Shown here one piece after another: positions 33,954 through 41,824 of a stretch of DNA of 64,000 nucleotides (the stretch's first letter is position 1; each line of letters starts with the position of its first letter). The notes beneath the pieces are model-generated. The model was not told the origin of the DNA. It searched no databases and saw nothing but the letters and a program-made list of their open reading frames with translations. The stretch comes from Mycobacterium colombiense (lineage in GTDB: Bacteria > Actinomycetota > Actinomycetes > Mycobacteriales > Mycobacteriaceae). Location: NCBI RefSeq assembly GCF_001665835.1, contig NZ_LZSX01000068.1:41495-105494 (forward strand), read 5' to 3'. Position numbers and translations under genes: made by a program.

Positions 33954-35012
33954 CTATCGGGAATCAGCGCGCAGCACTCCGCGCGGCAGAAGCAGCGGCA
34001 GGTCGTTGTAGGTGACAATGCCGGGAGGCGCGGCGACGACGGCAGGTATCGCGGTGATCGCCGGCATCGCGGTGATGGTCAGTCCCAACATGATGTAGTC
34101 GTCCAGCGTCTGGCCCGCAAAGTCCAGCGGCGGAAGGAAACTCAGCGTGGTCTTGATCGTCGGCTGGCCCTGCACCTCGATTGTGTAGCCCATGTCCAGC
34201 GGCCAATCCGGATCCAGCGATTGACCCTTGCGCCAGCGCCCGCGGATCTCGATGATCTCACGATTCGCGACAATTCCTTTCCAGCGGACGTCCACGCCGG
34301 CGACGCACCCCTTTTTGATCGTCCATTCGCCGGGAAGATCCAGATCCTCGGTGGTCTGGGCGTATTCGACTTCGCAGCGCACGTCGTCGAGCTCGACGCC
34401 CAACGCGTCGGCGATCAGCAATACGCCGTCGCGGAAGATGCCGGAGCCCTTCTCGGTGATGGCCGGAAGATCCGGTCGATCGATGGGATAACCGAAGCCC
34501 ATGGGTATTTCGGTCGCGGGCGAGTTGTAGATCGTGGTGTCAACGGATTCCAGCATCGAGACCTTGTCCACCCGGTCCGAAAGCCCCGCCGACACGATGG
34601 CGAAGAGCTGGATGAAACCGGGGTTGATGCCGCTGCCGAAGATGGTCGATCCGCCGTCTGCGCATGCCTGTGCGATGCGTTCCCGCCCGGCGCCGAGGAA
34701 GTGCCCGGTGATGAACCCGGCGGTGCCCACCACGTTGATGCCCGCGCCGAGGATGCGGGCCAGCTCGTCGACGTCGGCGAACATCGGGTTGTAAACCACG
34801 CAGTCCGGCTTGAGCGCGAGCAGCGCCTCAATGTCGTTGGTGGCCTTGACATTGAGCGGTTCGATCCCGCACAGCTCGCCGACATCACGCCCGGCCTTCT
34901 CCGGCGACCAGGCATAGCACCCGACCAGTTCCAGCGTCGGGTTGGCGGCGATCGCTTTGACCGAGCTCTTGCCGACGTTACCCGTCGTCCACTGGACGAC
35001 CCGGTGGGTCAA
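33954..35012 (-). CDS. DapB-like NAD(P)-dependent dehydrogenase (paralogue 1)
   Basis: A 352-residue dehydrogenase. The N-terminal Rossmann domain begins THRVVQWTTGNVGKSSVKAI and the DapB-N-type core continues with VVYNPMFADVDEL. The C-terminal part resembles the 2,4-diaminopentanoate dehydrogenase family. Bacterial relatives are annotated as dihydrodipicolinate reductase-like or NAD(P)H-dependent amine dehydrogenases. No ATG or GTG is available close to the conserved Rossmann strand. The TTG at 35012, 13 bases after the preceding stop, is the likely start. Two paralogues occur in the same island at 39967 and 42742. They share GNVG, GINPGF/GVNPGF and the late PAVxAAPPG/DAPPG motif. Confidence 0.78.
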   Translation of the reverse strand: MTHRVVQWTTGNVGKSSVKAIAANPTLELVGCYAWSPEKAGRDVGELCGIEPLNVKATNDIEALLALKPDCVVYNPMFADVDELARILGAGINVVGTAGFITGHFLGAGRERIAQACADGGSTIFGSGINPGFIQLFAIVSAGLSDRVDKVSMLESVDTTIYNSPATEIPMGFGYPIDRPDLPAITEKGSGIFRDGVLLIADALGVELDDVRCEVEYAQTTEDLDLPGEWTIKKGCVAGVDVRWKGIVANREIIEIRGRWRKGQSLDPDWPLDMGYTIEVQGQPTIKTTLSFLPPLDFAGQTLDDYIMLGLTITAMPAITAIPAVVAAPPGIVTYNDLPLLLPRGVLRADSR

Positions 35013-35025
35013 CGGGTCCGCCCCG

Positions 35026-35466
35026 TCATGGGTGCGATGCCGCCTGTTGTTGTGCCGCTTGGCGGGCCAGCCTGTCGTTGTGGATCTTGACGAGTTCGCG
35101 GAATCCCAGCCGGTGGTACTTCGGTATCGGCTGGATGCCCCACACGTCCTGCGCGGTGGCCTTGCCCTCGGCGCCCTCGGGCGGGCCGAACGGCGGGTAG
35201 GGGTACTTGCATTCGAGCGTGTCGTTGGAGTACCGGATCTTGAGCAGCTCACTGCAGATCTGGGTGAGGCTCAGCGTCGGGTAGCCGTAGTAGACCGCCA
35301 TGAACGGCAACGTGAAGGCACCCTCGATCACCAGGGCCACCAGGCACACCAGCACGGCACGCTTGATCCATTTGTGCATCCGGGCGTAGTACGGCGTCGT
35401 CCCCGGCTCGAGATCGGCGGCCGGGTCCTTGTCTTCGGCGGATGCCGGTGCGGAAGGGCTTGTCAT
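35026..35466 (-). CDS. Single-pass membrane protein of unknown function
   Basis: A 146-residue protein I do not recognise. After an acidic, disordered start it has a basic RMHKWIKR stretch and one hydrophobic segment near residues 36-60 ([25 protein letters not shown]). By the positive-inside rule the N-terminus is cytoplasmic and the remaining 85 residues lie outside. The outer part has two Cys about 18 residues apart, and a [11 protein letters not shown] turn. Ribosome site AAGGAG precedes the ATG. It sits directly after membrane protein B and just before the DapB-like gene, so it is likely a subunit or accessory of the membrane complex. Confidence 0.65.
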   Translation of the reverse strand: MTSPSAPASAEDKDPAADLEPGTTPYYARMHKWIKRAVLVCLVALVIEGAFTLPFMAVYYGYPTLSLTQICSELLKIRYSNDTLECKYPYPPFGPPEGAEGKATAQDVWGIQPIPKYHRLGFRELVKIHNDRLARQAAQQQAASHP

Positions 35467-35480
35467 GGCACGACTCCTTG

Positions 35481-36194
35481 CTAGTCGGAGAAGATTTCGC
35501 GATTGACGGTGTGCAGATAGGGGATGGCGAGGAACGGGGTGATGTAGAAGATGTCGTAGAGCCACCAGCCGATGACTGGAAAGACGACTCCGGCGTACCG
35601 CACGTCGGCGAACATTGTCATGTTGAAGACATAGGCCGACCAGATCACCACACCCATCCAGCATGTGACGACCATCCATTGATGACCCCAGCGCTTCATC
35701 TGCAGGAAGCCGATCGCCGCGGCCACCCGCATCGAGAAGACCGTGAGGATCAGGCCGGCCACGTAGGCTTTCTCGCCCGGCCCGGCGGCGCCCCCGACCC
35801 AAAGCTCGTTGTAGTGCCAGAAATAACCGGCGTCGAACATGTTGCCCCAGCCGACCATCAGCACGCGGTTGATCAGCGTGTGGTTGGCCACCAGGTCGAG
35901 GGCCCAGCCCAGGCTGTTGAGCATTCCGTCGATCAACACCAGATAGCCGATCAGGGTGACGATCATGGGCCGGACCGACAGTCCGGCGCGCAGGGCCTGG
36001 CGCTGCAGCCACACCCCGCGCATGAAGATGGGAAAGCCGATCAGGCCCGGCGCCCACATGCCCATCAGGCCGGCGCCGACGATCATCCACTTATCGGCGC
36101 GGCGCTGAGCCTGGCGGGATTCGTCGTGGTGATCCTCGAGGCTGACCGATGCCGCGGCACCGACCGAATGTCGTTTCAGCAAGGGGAGATTCAC
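35481..36194 (-). CDS. Polytopic membrane protein B, unknown family, putative client of the NorQ/NorD-like pair
   Basis: A 237-residue integral membrane protein with about five membrane segments after a 35-residue cytoplasmic start. Its paralogue at 38875 shares the whole region from ADKW onward. Between the second and third segments lies the highly conserved [21 protein letters not shown] later [12 protein letters not shown] and a C-terminal PYLHTVNRE are also shared. Asp, His and Glu in these motifs could bind metal, but this is speculation. The GTG at 36194 overlaps the stop of the 42-residue peptide (GTGA) and gives MNLPLLKRH, matching the paralogue's MNLPRLQQR. I cannot place it in a named family. 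Confidence 0.7.
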   Translation of the reverse strand: MNLPLLKRHSVGAAASVSLEDHHDESRQAQRRADKWMIVGAGLMGMWAPGLIGFPIFMRGVWLQRQALRAGLSVRPMIVTLIGYLVLIDGMLNSLGWALDLVANHTLINRVLMVGWGNMFDAGYFWHYNELWVGGAAGPGEKAYVAGLILTVFSMRVAAAIGFLQMKRWGHQWMVVTCWMGVVIWSAYVFNMTMFADVRYAGVVFPVIGWWLYDIFYITPFLAIPYLHTVNREIFSD

Positions 36195-36319
36195 AGGTCC
36201 CACCACCCCCGTGCGAACGACATGTAGAGCTGGATCCCGAACATCGCCAGCAGGTAGCCGTAGATGAAGATCTGGAAGACGATGAGCGCCCTCTTGCGCT
36301 TCTCCTCTTGTCGGTCCAT
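36191..36319 (-). CDS. 42-residue single-pass membrane peptide
   Basis: A short gene starting at an ATG with ribosome site AAGGAG and ending in an overlap (GTGA) with membrane protein B. It reads MDRQEEKRKRALIVFQIFIY at the start: a charged cytoplasmic head, then one hydrophobic helix (ALIVFQIFIYGYLLAMFGIQLYM) and a short WWDL end. Its own ribosome site, the stop-start overlap and the clean helix argue that it is real. It is probably a small subunit or assembly factor of the membrane proteins. Function unknown. Confidence 0.7.
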   Translation of the reverse strand: MDRQEEKRKRALIVFQIFIYGYLLAMFGIQLYMSFARGWWDL

Positions 36320-36333
36320 GCCGTTGCTCCTTT

Positions 36334-37134
36334 CTAAGAACTGCTCGATGTGTCTGCGGTCCCCAGGCTGGCAGCCGCGACTTCGCGTAGGCCGTCGGTG
36401 ACGGCGCCGTCGGTACTCAGTGGGGCGAGTATGCACGCATCGGCCGCATCCAATTCGGTTGCGCCCGCGGCGATCAACTGGGCGGCCGTGACGAGCACCC
36501 GGGTCGACGGCGGCTCGAAGTGGAAGGCTTGGTCTGCGGTGCGGACCGCGACCGCGCATCCCACCAGCCGCCTCGCCGTGGCCAATGGGATTCCCGATTC
36601 GGCGACGATCACCTCCGCCTCGCGGTCCGGCGGCAGGTAGTGCATCGCCAGCGTGGCGAACCGTTGGCGGAACGACGGTTTGAGCTCCTTGAGCGAGCTG
36701 CGATAGGCCGGGTTGTACGAACACACCAGCATGAACTCCTCCGGCGCTTGCACAACCTCGCCGGCGCGGTCGAGATACAGCGACCGCCGGTGATCGGTGA
36801 GCGAATGCAGGATCGCCAGGGAGTCGTGGCGGGCCTCGACGACTTCGTCGAGATAGCAGATCGCGCCGGCTTTGACGGCCCGGGTCAGCGGGCCGTCGGT
36901 CCAGACCACGTCGCCGCCGGTCACCATGAAGCGGCCGACGAGGTCGGAGCTGGTGAGGTCGTCGTGGCAACTGATGGTGACCACGGGCCGCTGCAGCAAG
37001 GAGCCCATGTGTTCGACGAAGCGGGTCTTGCCGCATCCGGTCGGGCCGGTGAGCATCACCGGGATGCGCCGGTGGAAGGCCTGCTCGAACAGCTGAACCT
37101 CGTTGCCGTTGGCGAAGTATGTGTCGGTGGTCAT
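36334..37134 (-). CDS. NorQ/CbbQ-type AAA+ ATPase
   Basis: A 266-residue MoxR-class AAA+ protein. Walker A GPTGCGKT lies at residues 30-37, Walker B in AICYLDEVVEA, the sensor-1 region in LVCSYNPAYR and the arginine-finger region in KPSFRQRFATL. These are hallmarks of the CbbQ/NirQ/NorQ family, which works with a VWA protein to activate or insert metal into enzymes such as NO reductase or Rubisco. ATG at 37134 follows GAGGAAGAG; a GTG/ATG extension to 37185 is rejected because it would run into the VWA gene's end. No NO reductase or Rubisco gene is nearby, so its client is likely the membrane proteins. Confidence 0.85.
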   Translation of the reverse strand: MTTDTYFANGNEVQLFEQAFHRRIPVMLTGPTGCGKTRFVEHMGSLLQRPVVTISCHDDLTSSDLVGRFMVTGGDVVWTDGPLTRAVKAGAICYLDEVVEARHDSLAILHSLTDHRRSLYLDRAGEVVQAPEEFMLVCSYNPAYRSSLKELKPSFRQRFATLAMHYLPPDREAEVIVAESGIPLATARRLVGCAVAVRTADQAFHFEPPSTRVLVTAAQLIAAGATELDAADACILAPLSTDGAVTDGLREVAAASLGTADTSSSS

Positions 37135-37156
37135 CTCTTCCTCAGCAGGCCGGCGT

Positions 37157-38686
37157 TCACGCGGCGACCAGTTCACGGTGGACATGGGCCAATACCCGGG
37201 GCAGTTCCTCTATGCGCCGGATCCGCTGCGACCGGCGAGGCCCGAACACCTCGGGCAGGGGATCCACGCGGGTGGGTCCGACGCCCACGTAGTAGATCGA
37301 CACCCCGGCCTCGTTGGCCTCCTCGACCGCATGCGCGGCGTCGGCCCAGGCATAGCGGCCCTCGTATCCCTCATCGGAGATCAGTCCGTCGCCGATGACG
37401 ATCAGCAGGCGGCGCTCGGAGGCCTGCGCCAGCAGCCGGCTCGTCAAATGGCGAAGCGGCGCACCGAGTCTGGTGTATCCCCTGGTGTGCAGGCCGAGCC
37501 CGCTCGGCGGTACGAACCGACGGTCCTCGAAGTCCTTCAGGCAGCGGACTTCGACTCGATGGCGGGTGTTGCCGGTGAAGACGAAGACACCGTGCCGTTC
37601 GCGCGTCAGCGTCATGGCCCGCGAAAGTGCATCGGCACAGGACAATTCCAGTTGGAATACGCGCCCGCCGTGCACCCCTAGCGACGAACTGCCGTCGAGC
37701 AGCAGCGCCGTGGTGACGTCGCGGCTGCTGGGCAGCAGGTCGCGGAACACCTTCGGCTCCTTGGCCTCGCCGGTCGCGAGATCGATGTAGTGGTTGACGT
37801 ATTGGTCGACGTCGAGGTCGGAGCCGTCTTCGAGGCGATTGGTCATCGCGCGGTGGGTGTGTTCTTCGAACCACTTGCGCACGTCGACGGCCACGGGCAC
37901 CGGGCGGCGGGCGTGCCGGCCGTCGGCGTGCTCGACAACGGCAACGTGGTCTTGCATGAATCGCTGTGTCCACATGTTCCATTCGGGATAGGGGATCCCC
38001 GGCCGGTGTTGCGGTGTGACGTCGAGATCGTTGTCCTGTGGCCGGCTCGGTGGCGGCAGGTTGGGGTTGCGGACCCCGCCGTCGCCGCCGACCGGAACCG
38101 AGTACGGCCGCGGCAGGCGCTTCTGTGTCGTGGTCCATGGCATCCTGCCGAAGCTGCGTCGCAGCTTGTCGGCCAGTCCGTGCGGCGCGGTGTATGCCGG
38201 CGGCAATGAGCCCAGCAGGGGGTGGAGGGTCAATTCCTGATGTGTGGCCGCCAATGCGATTGCCAGGTCGAGCATCTGGACGGCAGGCATGTCGCCGTCT
38301 TGGATGTGGACTTCGGGCAGCAATCGCCGGACCTCGGGCAGCAGGCCGGGCCACCGCGACGCGATCCAGCCAAGGGCGACGCCGGTCTCGACGAGGGTGA
38401 GTGCACGCAGTTCGCGGGCAGAGAGCTCGTAGAGGCGATATTCGGTGACGCGTTCTTTCGACGGCGAACACTGCAGCGCCACGCCGCATGTCAGGGTCCT
38501 GCGTGTCCACTCGGGCGGCGCGGGGTAGGGGACATGAACGAACGTGAGCGCCGCGTTCACGCCGAAACCCCGCCGGTCGCCGGTGACCAGGCGGACGCCC
38601 TCGCGACGTTGGTCGCTGAACGCGACCGCCGTCACGGAGCAACCGCGTTCCAGAGCCATCGCATGGCCGTCGGACTGGTCAATCAT
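37157..38686 (-). CDS. NorD/CbbO-type VWA domain protein
   Basis: A 509-residue protein with a C-terminal von Willebrand A domain. Its MIDAS motif DGSSS starts at Asp331, and later conserved points are VFTGNTRH and IVIGDGLISDEGYEGRYA. The N-terminal 300 residues are a long helical region of the NorD/CbbO type. It partners the NorQ-like ATPase 22 bases downstream; in known pairs the VWA protein binds the target and the AAA+ ring remodels it. The start ATG at 38686 is 39 bases after the 34-residue peptide gene. I use no symbol because the true client is unknown. Confidence 0.8.
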   Translation of the reverse strand: MIDQSDGHAMALERGCSVTAVAFSDQRREGVRLVTGDRRGFGVNAALTFVHVPYPAPPEWTRRTLTCGVALQCSPSKERVTEYRLYELSARELRALTLVETGVALGWIASRWPGLLPEVRRLLPEVHIQDGDMPAVQMLDLAIALAATHQELTLHPLLGSLPPAYTAPHGLADKLRRSFGRMPWTTTQKRLPRPYSVPVGGDGGVRNPNLPPPSRPQDNDLDVTPQHRPGIPYPEWNMWTQRFMQDHVAVVEHADGRHARRPVPVAVDVRKWFEEHTHRAMTNRLEDGSDLDVDQYVNHYIDLATGEAKEPKVFRDLLPSSRDVTTALLLDGSSSLGVHGGRVFQLELSCADALSRAMTLTRERHGVFVFTGNTRHRVEVRCLKDFEDRRFVPPSGLGLHTRGYTRLGAPLRHLTSRLLAQASERRLLIVIGDGLISDEGYEGRYAWADAAHAVEEANEAGVSIYYVGVGPTRVDPLPEVFGPRRSQRIRRIEELPRVLAHVHRELVAA

Positions 38687-38725
38687 CGCCGAAATCCCGT
38701 GCGCTTCGACTACCGAGGCCGCGGT

Positions 38726-38830
38726 TCAGAAGGTGCCGATGTTGGAGAACAGCCAGTACCAGAACCAGATGATCAGTCCGGTGCCGCCCCATGCGGCGAC
38801 GTAGCGAAGGATCTCCCATAGATAGCCCAT
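38726..38830 (-). CDS. 34-residue single-pass membrane peptide
   Basis: A tiny gene with a good ribosome site (GAGGAAGT) eight bases before its ATG and a TGA stop. The peptide begins MGYLWEILRYVAAWGGTGLI and continues as one very aromatic helix (five Trp in 34 residues). It lies between membrane protein A and the VWA gene, all on the same strand with short gaps. It parallels the 42-residue peptide next to membrane protein B, so each large membrane protein has its own small partner. No family is recognised. Confidence 0.65.
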   Translation of the reverse strand: MGYLWEILRYVAAWGGTGLIIWFWYWLFSNIGTF

Positions 38831-38874
38831 GATGTGACTTCCTCGGTGGCGTAGTGGATTTCAGTTCGCGCATT

Positions 38875-39621
38875 TCAGTCGGAGAAGAGTTCCCGGTTGA
38901 CGGTGTGCAGGTAGGGGATGGCCAGGAACGGGGTGATGTAGAAGATGTCGTAGAGCCACCAGCCGACGACCGGCAGTACGACTCCGGCGAAGCGCACATC
39001 GGCGAACATGGTCATGTTGAAGACGTAGGTGATCCAGATGACCACGCCCATCCAGCAGGTGACGACCATCCATTGATGGCCCCAGCGTTTCATCTGCAGA
39101 AAACCGATGGCCGCCGCGATGCGCATGGTGAAGACGGTCAGGATGAGGCCGACTTCCAGAGCTTTTTCGCCCGGGCCCGCCGCGCCACCGACCCACAGCT
39201 CGTTGTAGTGCCAGAAGTAACCGGCGTCGAACATGTTGCCCCAGCCGTTGAGAAGCACTCGGGCCAGGATCGTGTGGTTTGCCACCAGGTCGAGGGCCCA
39301 TCCGACGGTGTTGATGGCGGCGTCGATGATGACGAGGTAGCCGAGCAGCGTGACCAGCATCGGCCGAACGGAGAGGCCATCGCGCTGGGCCCGGCGCAGC
39401 AACCGCACCCCCCAGAGAAACAACGGCAACCCGAAGATGCCCAGGGCGGCGGTGCCGATCAGCAGACTGCCGGAGATGAGCCATTTGTCGGCTCGGCGCT
39501 GCGCGAGCTGCGACCGTTCCAGATGTTCGTCGATGGTCAGACCCGTTGGGGGAGCGCCGCTTGAGCCGACCGCGATGCCCGCACTGCCGGCATCGCGCTG
39601 TTGCAGCCTCGGCAGATTCAC
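38875..39621 (-). CDS. Polytopic membrane protein A, paralogue of B, first gene of the minus-strand operon
   Basis: A 248-residue integral membrane protein closely related to membrane protein B at 35481. From ADKW to the end the two align without gaps, sharing [41 protein letters not shown] and PYLHTVNRE(L/I)FSD. The N-terminal 40 residues differ in sequence but both begin MNLP. About five membrane helices are visible. GTG start at 39621. It is first in the leftward transcript and its promoter region holds a CTGAC-N4-GTCAG operator 48 bases upstream. Two such paralogues suggest a heteromeric membrane enzyme; that is inference. Confidence 0.7.
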   Translation of the reverse strand: MNLPRLQQRDAGSAGIAVGSSGAPPTGLTIDEHLERSQLAQRRADKWLISGSLLIGTAALGIFGLPLFLWGVRLLRRAQRDGLSVRPMLVTLLGYLVIIDAAINTVGWALDLVANHTILARVLLNGWGNMFDAGYFWHYNELWVGGAAGPGEKALEVGLILTVFTMRIAAAIGFLQMKRWGHQWMVVTCWMGVVIWITYVFNMTMFADVRFAGVVLPVVGWWLYDIFYITPFLAIPYLHTVNRELFSD

Positions 39622-39667
39622 GAACCCTCCCCGTTTGCTGATTGGATCGGCCTGTGCACTATAACAG

Positions 39668-39683
39668 GCTGACTACAGTCAGC
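39668..39683. promoter_or_regulatory. TetR operator copy 1 (GCTGACT-N2-AGTCAGC)
   Basis: A perfect 7-2-7 inverted repeat 47 bases before the start of membrane protein A. It shares CTGAC-N4-GTCAG with copies 2 and 3 and nearly all of it with copy 4. Likely bound by the TetR at 41081-41680. Confidence 0.7.
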
Positions 39684-39821
39684 AGAAGATGCCCGGCGGA
39701 CTTTCTGTGAAGTTGGTGCAGGCGCCACGACGCCGGCGGCCGCACGGTGCTGCACCGCCGTATAACAGGTCAATCCGCCTTCGACGTGGCACCTTCCGTT
39801 GGTGGCGCAAGGCGAAAGTTA

Positions 39822-39835
39822 CTGACGAAAGTCAG
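39822..39835. promoter_or_regulatory. TetR operator copy 2 (CTGAC-N4-GTCAG)
   Basis: Exact half-sites CTGAC and GTCAG spaced by GAAA, ten bases upstream of a TTGACA -35-like element for the rightward DapB-like gene. It has the same core and spacing as copies 1 and 3. Confidence 0.65.
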
Positions 39836-39845
39836 CTGCCAGTCG

Positions 39846-39875
39846 TTGACACAACATTCAAGGGACGCCTACGCT
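39846..39875 (+). promoter_or_regulatory. Candidate sigma-A-type promoter for the DapB-like gene at 39967
   Basis: TTGACA at 39846-39851 and TACGCT (TANNNT) at 39870-39875 are 18 bases apart and lie 91 bases before the gene. Operator copy 2 sits just upstream. Confidence 0.45.
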
Positions 39876-39966
39876 CAGCGAGCGCTCAGCCGTTGCGGCG
39901 TCGTGTGCCGGCGGCGAAAGACGGTTCGTTCGCTCTAGCGCTGTCGGTGCATGCAAAGGAGTAGCA

Positions 39967-41070
39967 ATGACACCCAAGCCGCCGGCCGAGAAGAAGTATC
40001 GCGTAATTCAATGGGGCGTAGGGAATGTCGGCACGATCGCGCTCCGTCATTTCGTGCACAACCCTGCCTATGAACTGGTCGGAGTGCTGTGCAATCGTCC
40101 AGAGAAGGTAGGCAAGGACGCCGGCGAGCTCTGCGGCAAAGCGCCGACCGGGGTGCGGGCGACCACCGACAAGGCTGCCATCGAGGCACTCGACGCCGAT
40201 TGCGTGTTCTATGCGCCGCTATGGTCTGACCCCGATGAGGTGTGCCGCTTACTGCGCGGGGGCAAGAATGTCGTCGCCTCCGGTGGCGCCTGGTGGTATC
40301 GAACCGAACACAGCAAGGCGGACATCGACAAGATCGATGCAGCCTGCCGCGAGGGTGGGACGTCGTTTCATGCAGGTGGCGTCAACCCCGGCTTCGCCGG
40401 AGACCTACTCGTCCTGACGCTGGCCCGAATCGTCAGTCAGATCGATACTATTCACATTTACGAGGTGGTGAACTTCGGTCGGGACACGCTGAAGTACCTG
40501 TATGAGATGGGAATGGGGAGCGATCCTGCCGGGTTCGAGGACGGCCCGAACCTGTTGGGACAGGCATGGCCATTGTTCGCACAGTCGATGGCGATGGTTG
40601 TGGAGGGAATGGGTAAGACAGTCGAGAAATATACGACCGAGGTGGAGCTAGGGTGTGCCACGCGCGACATCCCCTTCGAGGGGGCAGAGACCAGCGACAT
40701 GCCGGGCTTCAAGGGCGTGATCAAGAAGGGCACGGTCGCTCGCCAGCATCATAAGTGGACCGCTTGGGTGGAGGGTAAGCCCCTTCTGATCTTTCATGAG
40801 GTATACACGATGGACACGTTCGATGCCATTGAACCGCAGGAGGATTGGCCTCAGCATTACCACTACCGCATAGTGATTGAGGGCGATTCATCCACGGAGC
40901 TGATCCTGCAGGGGGCGCAGGACCCGGATGGTGGCTACGCGCTGCCCGGCTACACCTGGACCGCGATGGGCCCCGCGAACGCCATTCCCGCGGTCTGCGA
41001 CGCTCCGCCGGGGTTCATGTCCCACAACGAACTCGGGCTTATGCCGCTGCGTGGCGTCATACGGCCCTAA
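39967..41070 (+). CDS. DapB-like NAD(P)-dependent dehydrogenase (paralogue 2)
   Basis: A 367-residue member of the same family as the genes at 33954 and 42742: Rossmann start KYRVIQWGVGNVGTIALRHF, a VFYAPLWSDPDEV segment, GGVNPGFAGD, and a C-terminal CDAPPGFMSHNELGLMPLRGV. Ribosome site AAGGAG precedes the ATG. By eye its third codon positions are less GC-rich than those of neighbouring genes, which may reflect separate acquisition. It stands alone between two operator copies and is convergent with the TetR gene. Substrate unknown; the presence of three paralogues in one regulon suggests related substrates or steps. Confidence 0.8.
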   Translation: MTPKPPAEKKYRVIQWGVGNVGTIALRHFVHNPAYELVGVLCNRPEKVGKDAGELCGKAPTGVRATTDKAAIEALDADCVFYAPLWSDPDEVCRLLRGGKNVVASGGAWWYRTEHSKADIDKIDAACREGGTSFHAGGVNPGFAGDLLVLTLARIVSQIDTIHIYEVVNFGRDTLKYLYEMGMGSDPAGFEDGPNLLGQAWPLFAQSMAMVVEGMGKTVEKYTTEVELGCATRDIPFEGAETSDMPGFKGVIKKGTVARQHHKWTAWVEGKPLLIFHEVYTMDTFDAIEPQEDWPQHYHYRIVIEGDSSTELILQGAQDPDGGYALPGYTWTAMGPANAIPAVCDAPPGFMSHNELGLMPLRGVIRP

Positions 41071-41080
41071 CGCCCGCGTG

Positions 41081-41680
41081 TCATGGTTTTAAGCTTCGCA
41101 ATGTCCTCGCGACATAGTCTTCCAACAGCGTGTGGCCAGTCGGCCAGTGGTTGGTGGTGATCAACAGCGCGTAGAGGCCCAGCAAGAAGAACACCGCACT
41201 GTTCATGGGATCGACGTCCGCATCCGTCTCGCCGCGCTCTTGGGCCTGCGCGATCTCCTGGGCGACCAGGACGATCAGGGGGTGATCCCTGCCGTCTTCG
41301 GTCTGCGGGCGGGTTTGGGAGAAGTGCAGCGCGAGAAAGTCATTGAAGAGTCGATCGCCCAGGCGGCGTTCCAATCCGACGACCAATCGGACCGCCTCAT
41401 TCAATGCCGAAGCGAGGTCGTGTTTGGACTTCAGGAATTGCGCGAACTGCTTGGCGATTCGGTCCTCTTCGCGGCGCTCCAGCTCCAGCAGCACATGCTC
41501 CTTGGTGGGGAAGTGGAAGAAGAAGGTCCCGTGGGCGACGCCCGCTGCGGCCACAATGGCGCCCACGTCGGCCTCGGCCATCCCGGCGCGGGCGAACTCA
41601 CCGATCGCGGCGCCCATCAATCGCTCCCGCGTCTGCAGGCGCTTAGCTTCTCGTGCCGACAACCGGTCCGTCACAGCCAT
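41081..41680 (-). CDS. TetR family regulator of the accessory island
   Basis: A 199-residue TetR repressor. The DNA-binding helices are near residues 10-55 (ADVGAIVAAAGVAHGTFFFHF), followed by a ligand-binding domain. I start it at the ATG at 41680 because AGGAAAG immediately before it is a ribosome site; the GTG at 41692 would consume that site. The palindrome CTGACTCACGTCAG lies 20 bases upstream, implying autoregulation. The same motif stands before both arms of the island, so this is the probable master repressor. Ligand unknown, perhaps a substrate or CoA ester of the pathway. Confidence 0.87.
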   Translation of the reverse strand: MAVTDRLSAREAKRLQTRERLMGAAIGEFARAGMAEADVGAIVAAAGVAHGTFFFHFPTKEHVLLELERREEDRIAKQFAQFLKSKHDLASALNEAVRLVVGLERRLGDRLFNDFLALHFSQTRPQTEDGRDHPLIVLVAQEIAQAQERGETDADVDPMNSAVFFLLGLYALLITTNHWPTGHTLLEDYVARTLRSLKP

Positions 41681-41699
41681 TGCTTTCCTCACGGTTGAC

Positions 41700-41713
41700 C
41701 TGACTCACGTCAG
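41700..41713. promoter_or_regulatory. TetR operator copy 3 (CTGAC-N4-GTCAG)
   Basis: Exact half-sites spaced by TCAC, directly upstream of the TetR gene's own ribosome site on the minus strand. Supports autorepression. Confidence 0.7.
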
Positions 41714-41824
41714 AGTTTCGAGGCTAACCCGACCAGTATGCCGTGTCCCGGTCAAAAAGGCTTGCACAACTTGTCATTGTTGGACGCTCCGCGCACTCTG
41801 TCGGACGTCGGCCCCATGAATTCG

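Larger units (their letters stand above)
39622..39966. promoter_or_regulatory. 345-bp bidirectional control region with two operators
   Basis: This gap separates the leftward membrane/NorQD operon from the rightward DapB-like gene. It contains two copies of the CTGAC-N4-GTCAG palindrome (39669-39682 and 39822-39835), each closer to one of the two divergent genes. A possible plus-strand promoter is TTGACA at 39846-39851 with TACGCT at 39870-39875 (18-bp spacing). On the minus strand TATAGT near 39660-39665 could be a -10 element. No gene is apparent inside. Confidence 0.6.

Noticed and set aside
36334..38686. Calling the ATPase/VWA pair norQ and norD as part of a nitric oxide reductase operon
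   Set aside because: No norB, norC or qNor gene is present. Only the activator families are supported.
35481..39621. Membrane proteins A and B as copper membrane monooxygenase (PmoC/AmoC-type) or AveC-type spirocyclase
   Set aside because: The D-x5-H-x2-E motif only loosely recalls PmoC and no PmoB-like subunit is present. I could not match AveC from memory, so no family is assigned.
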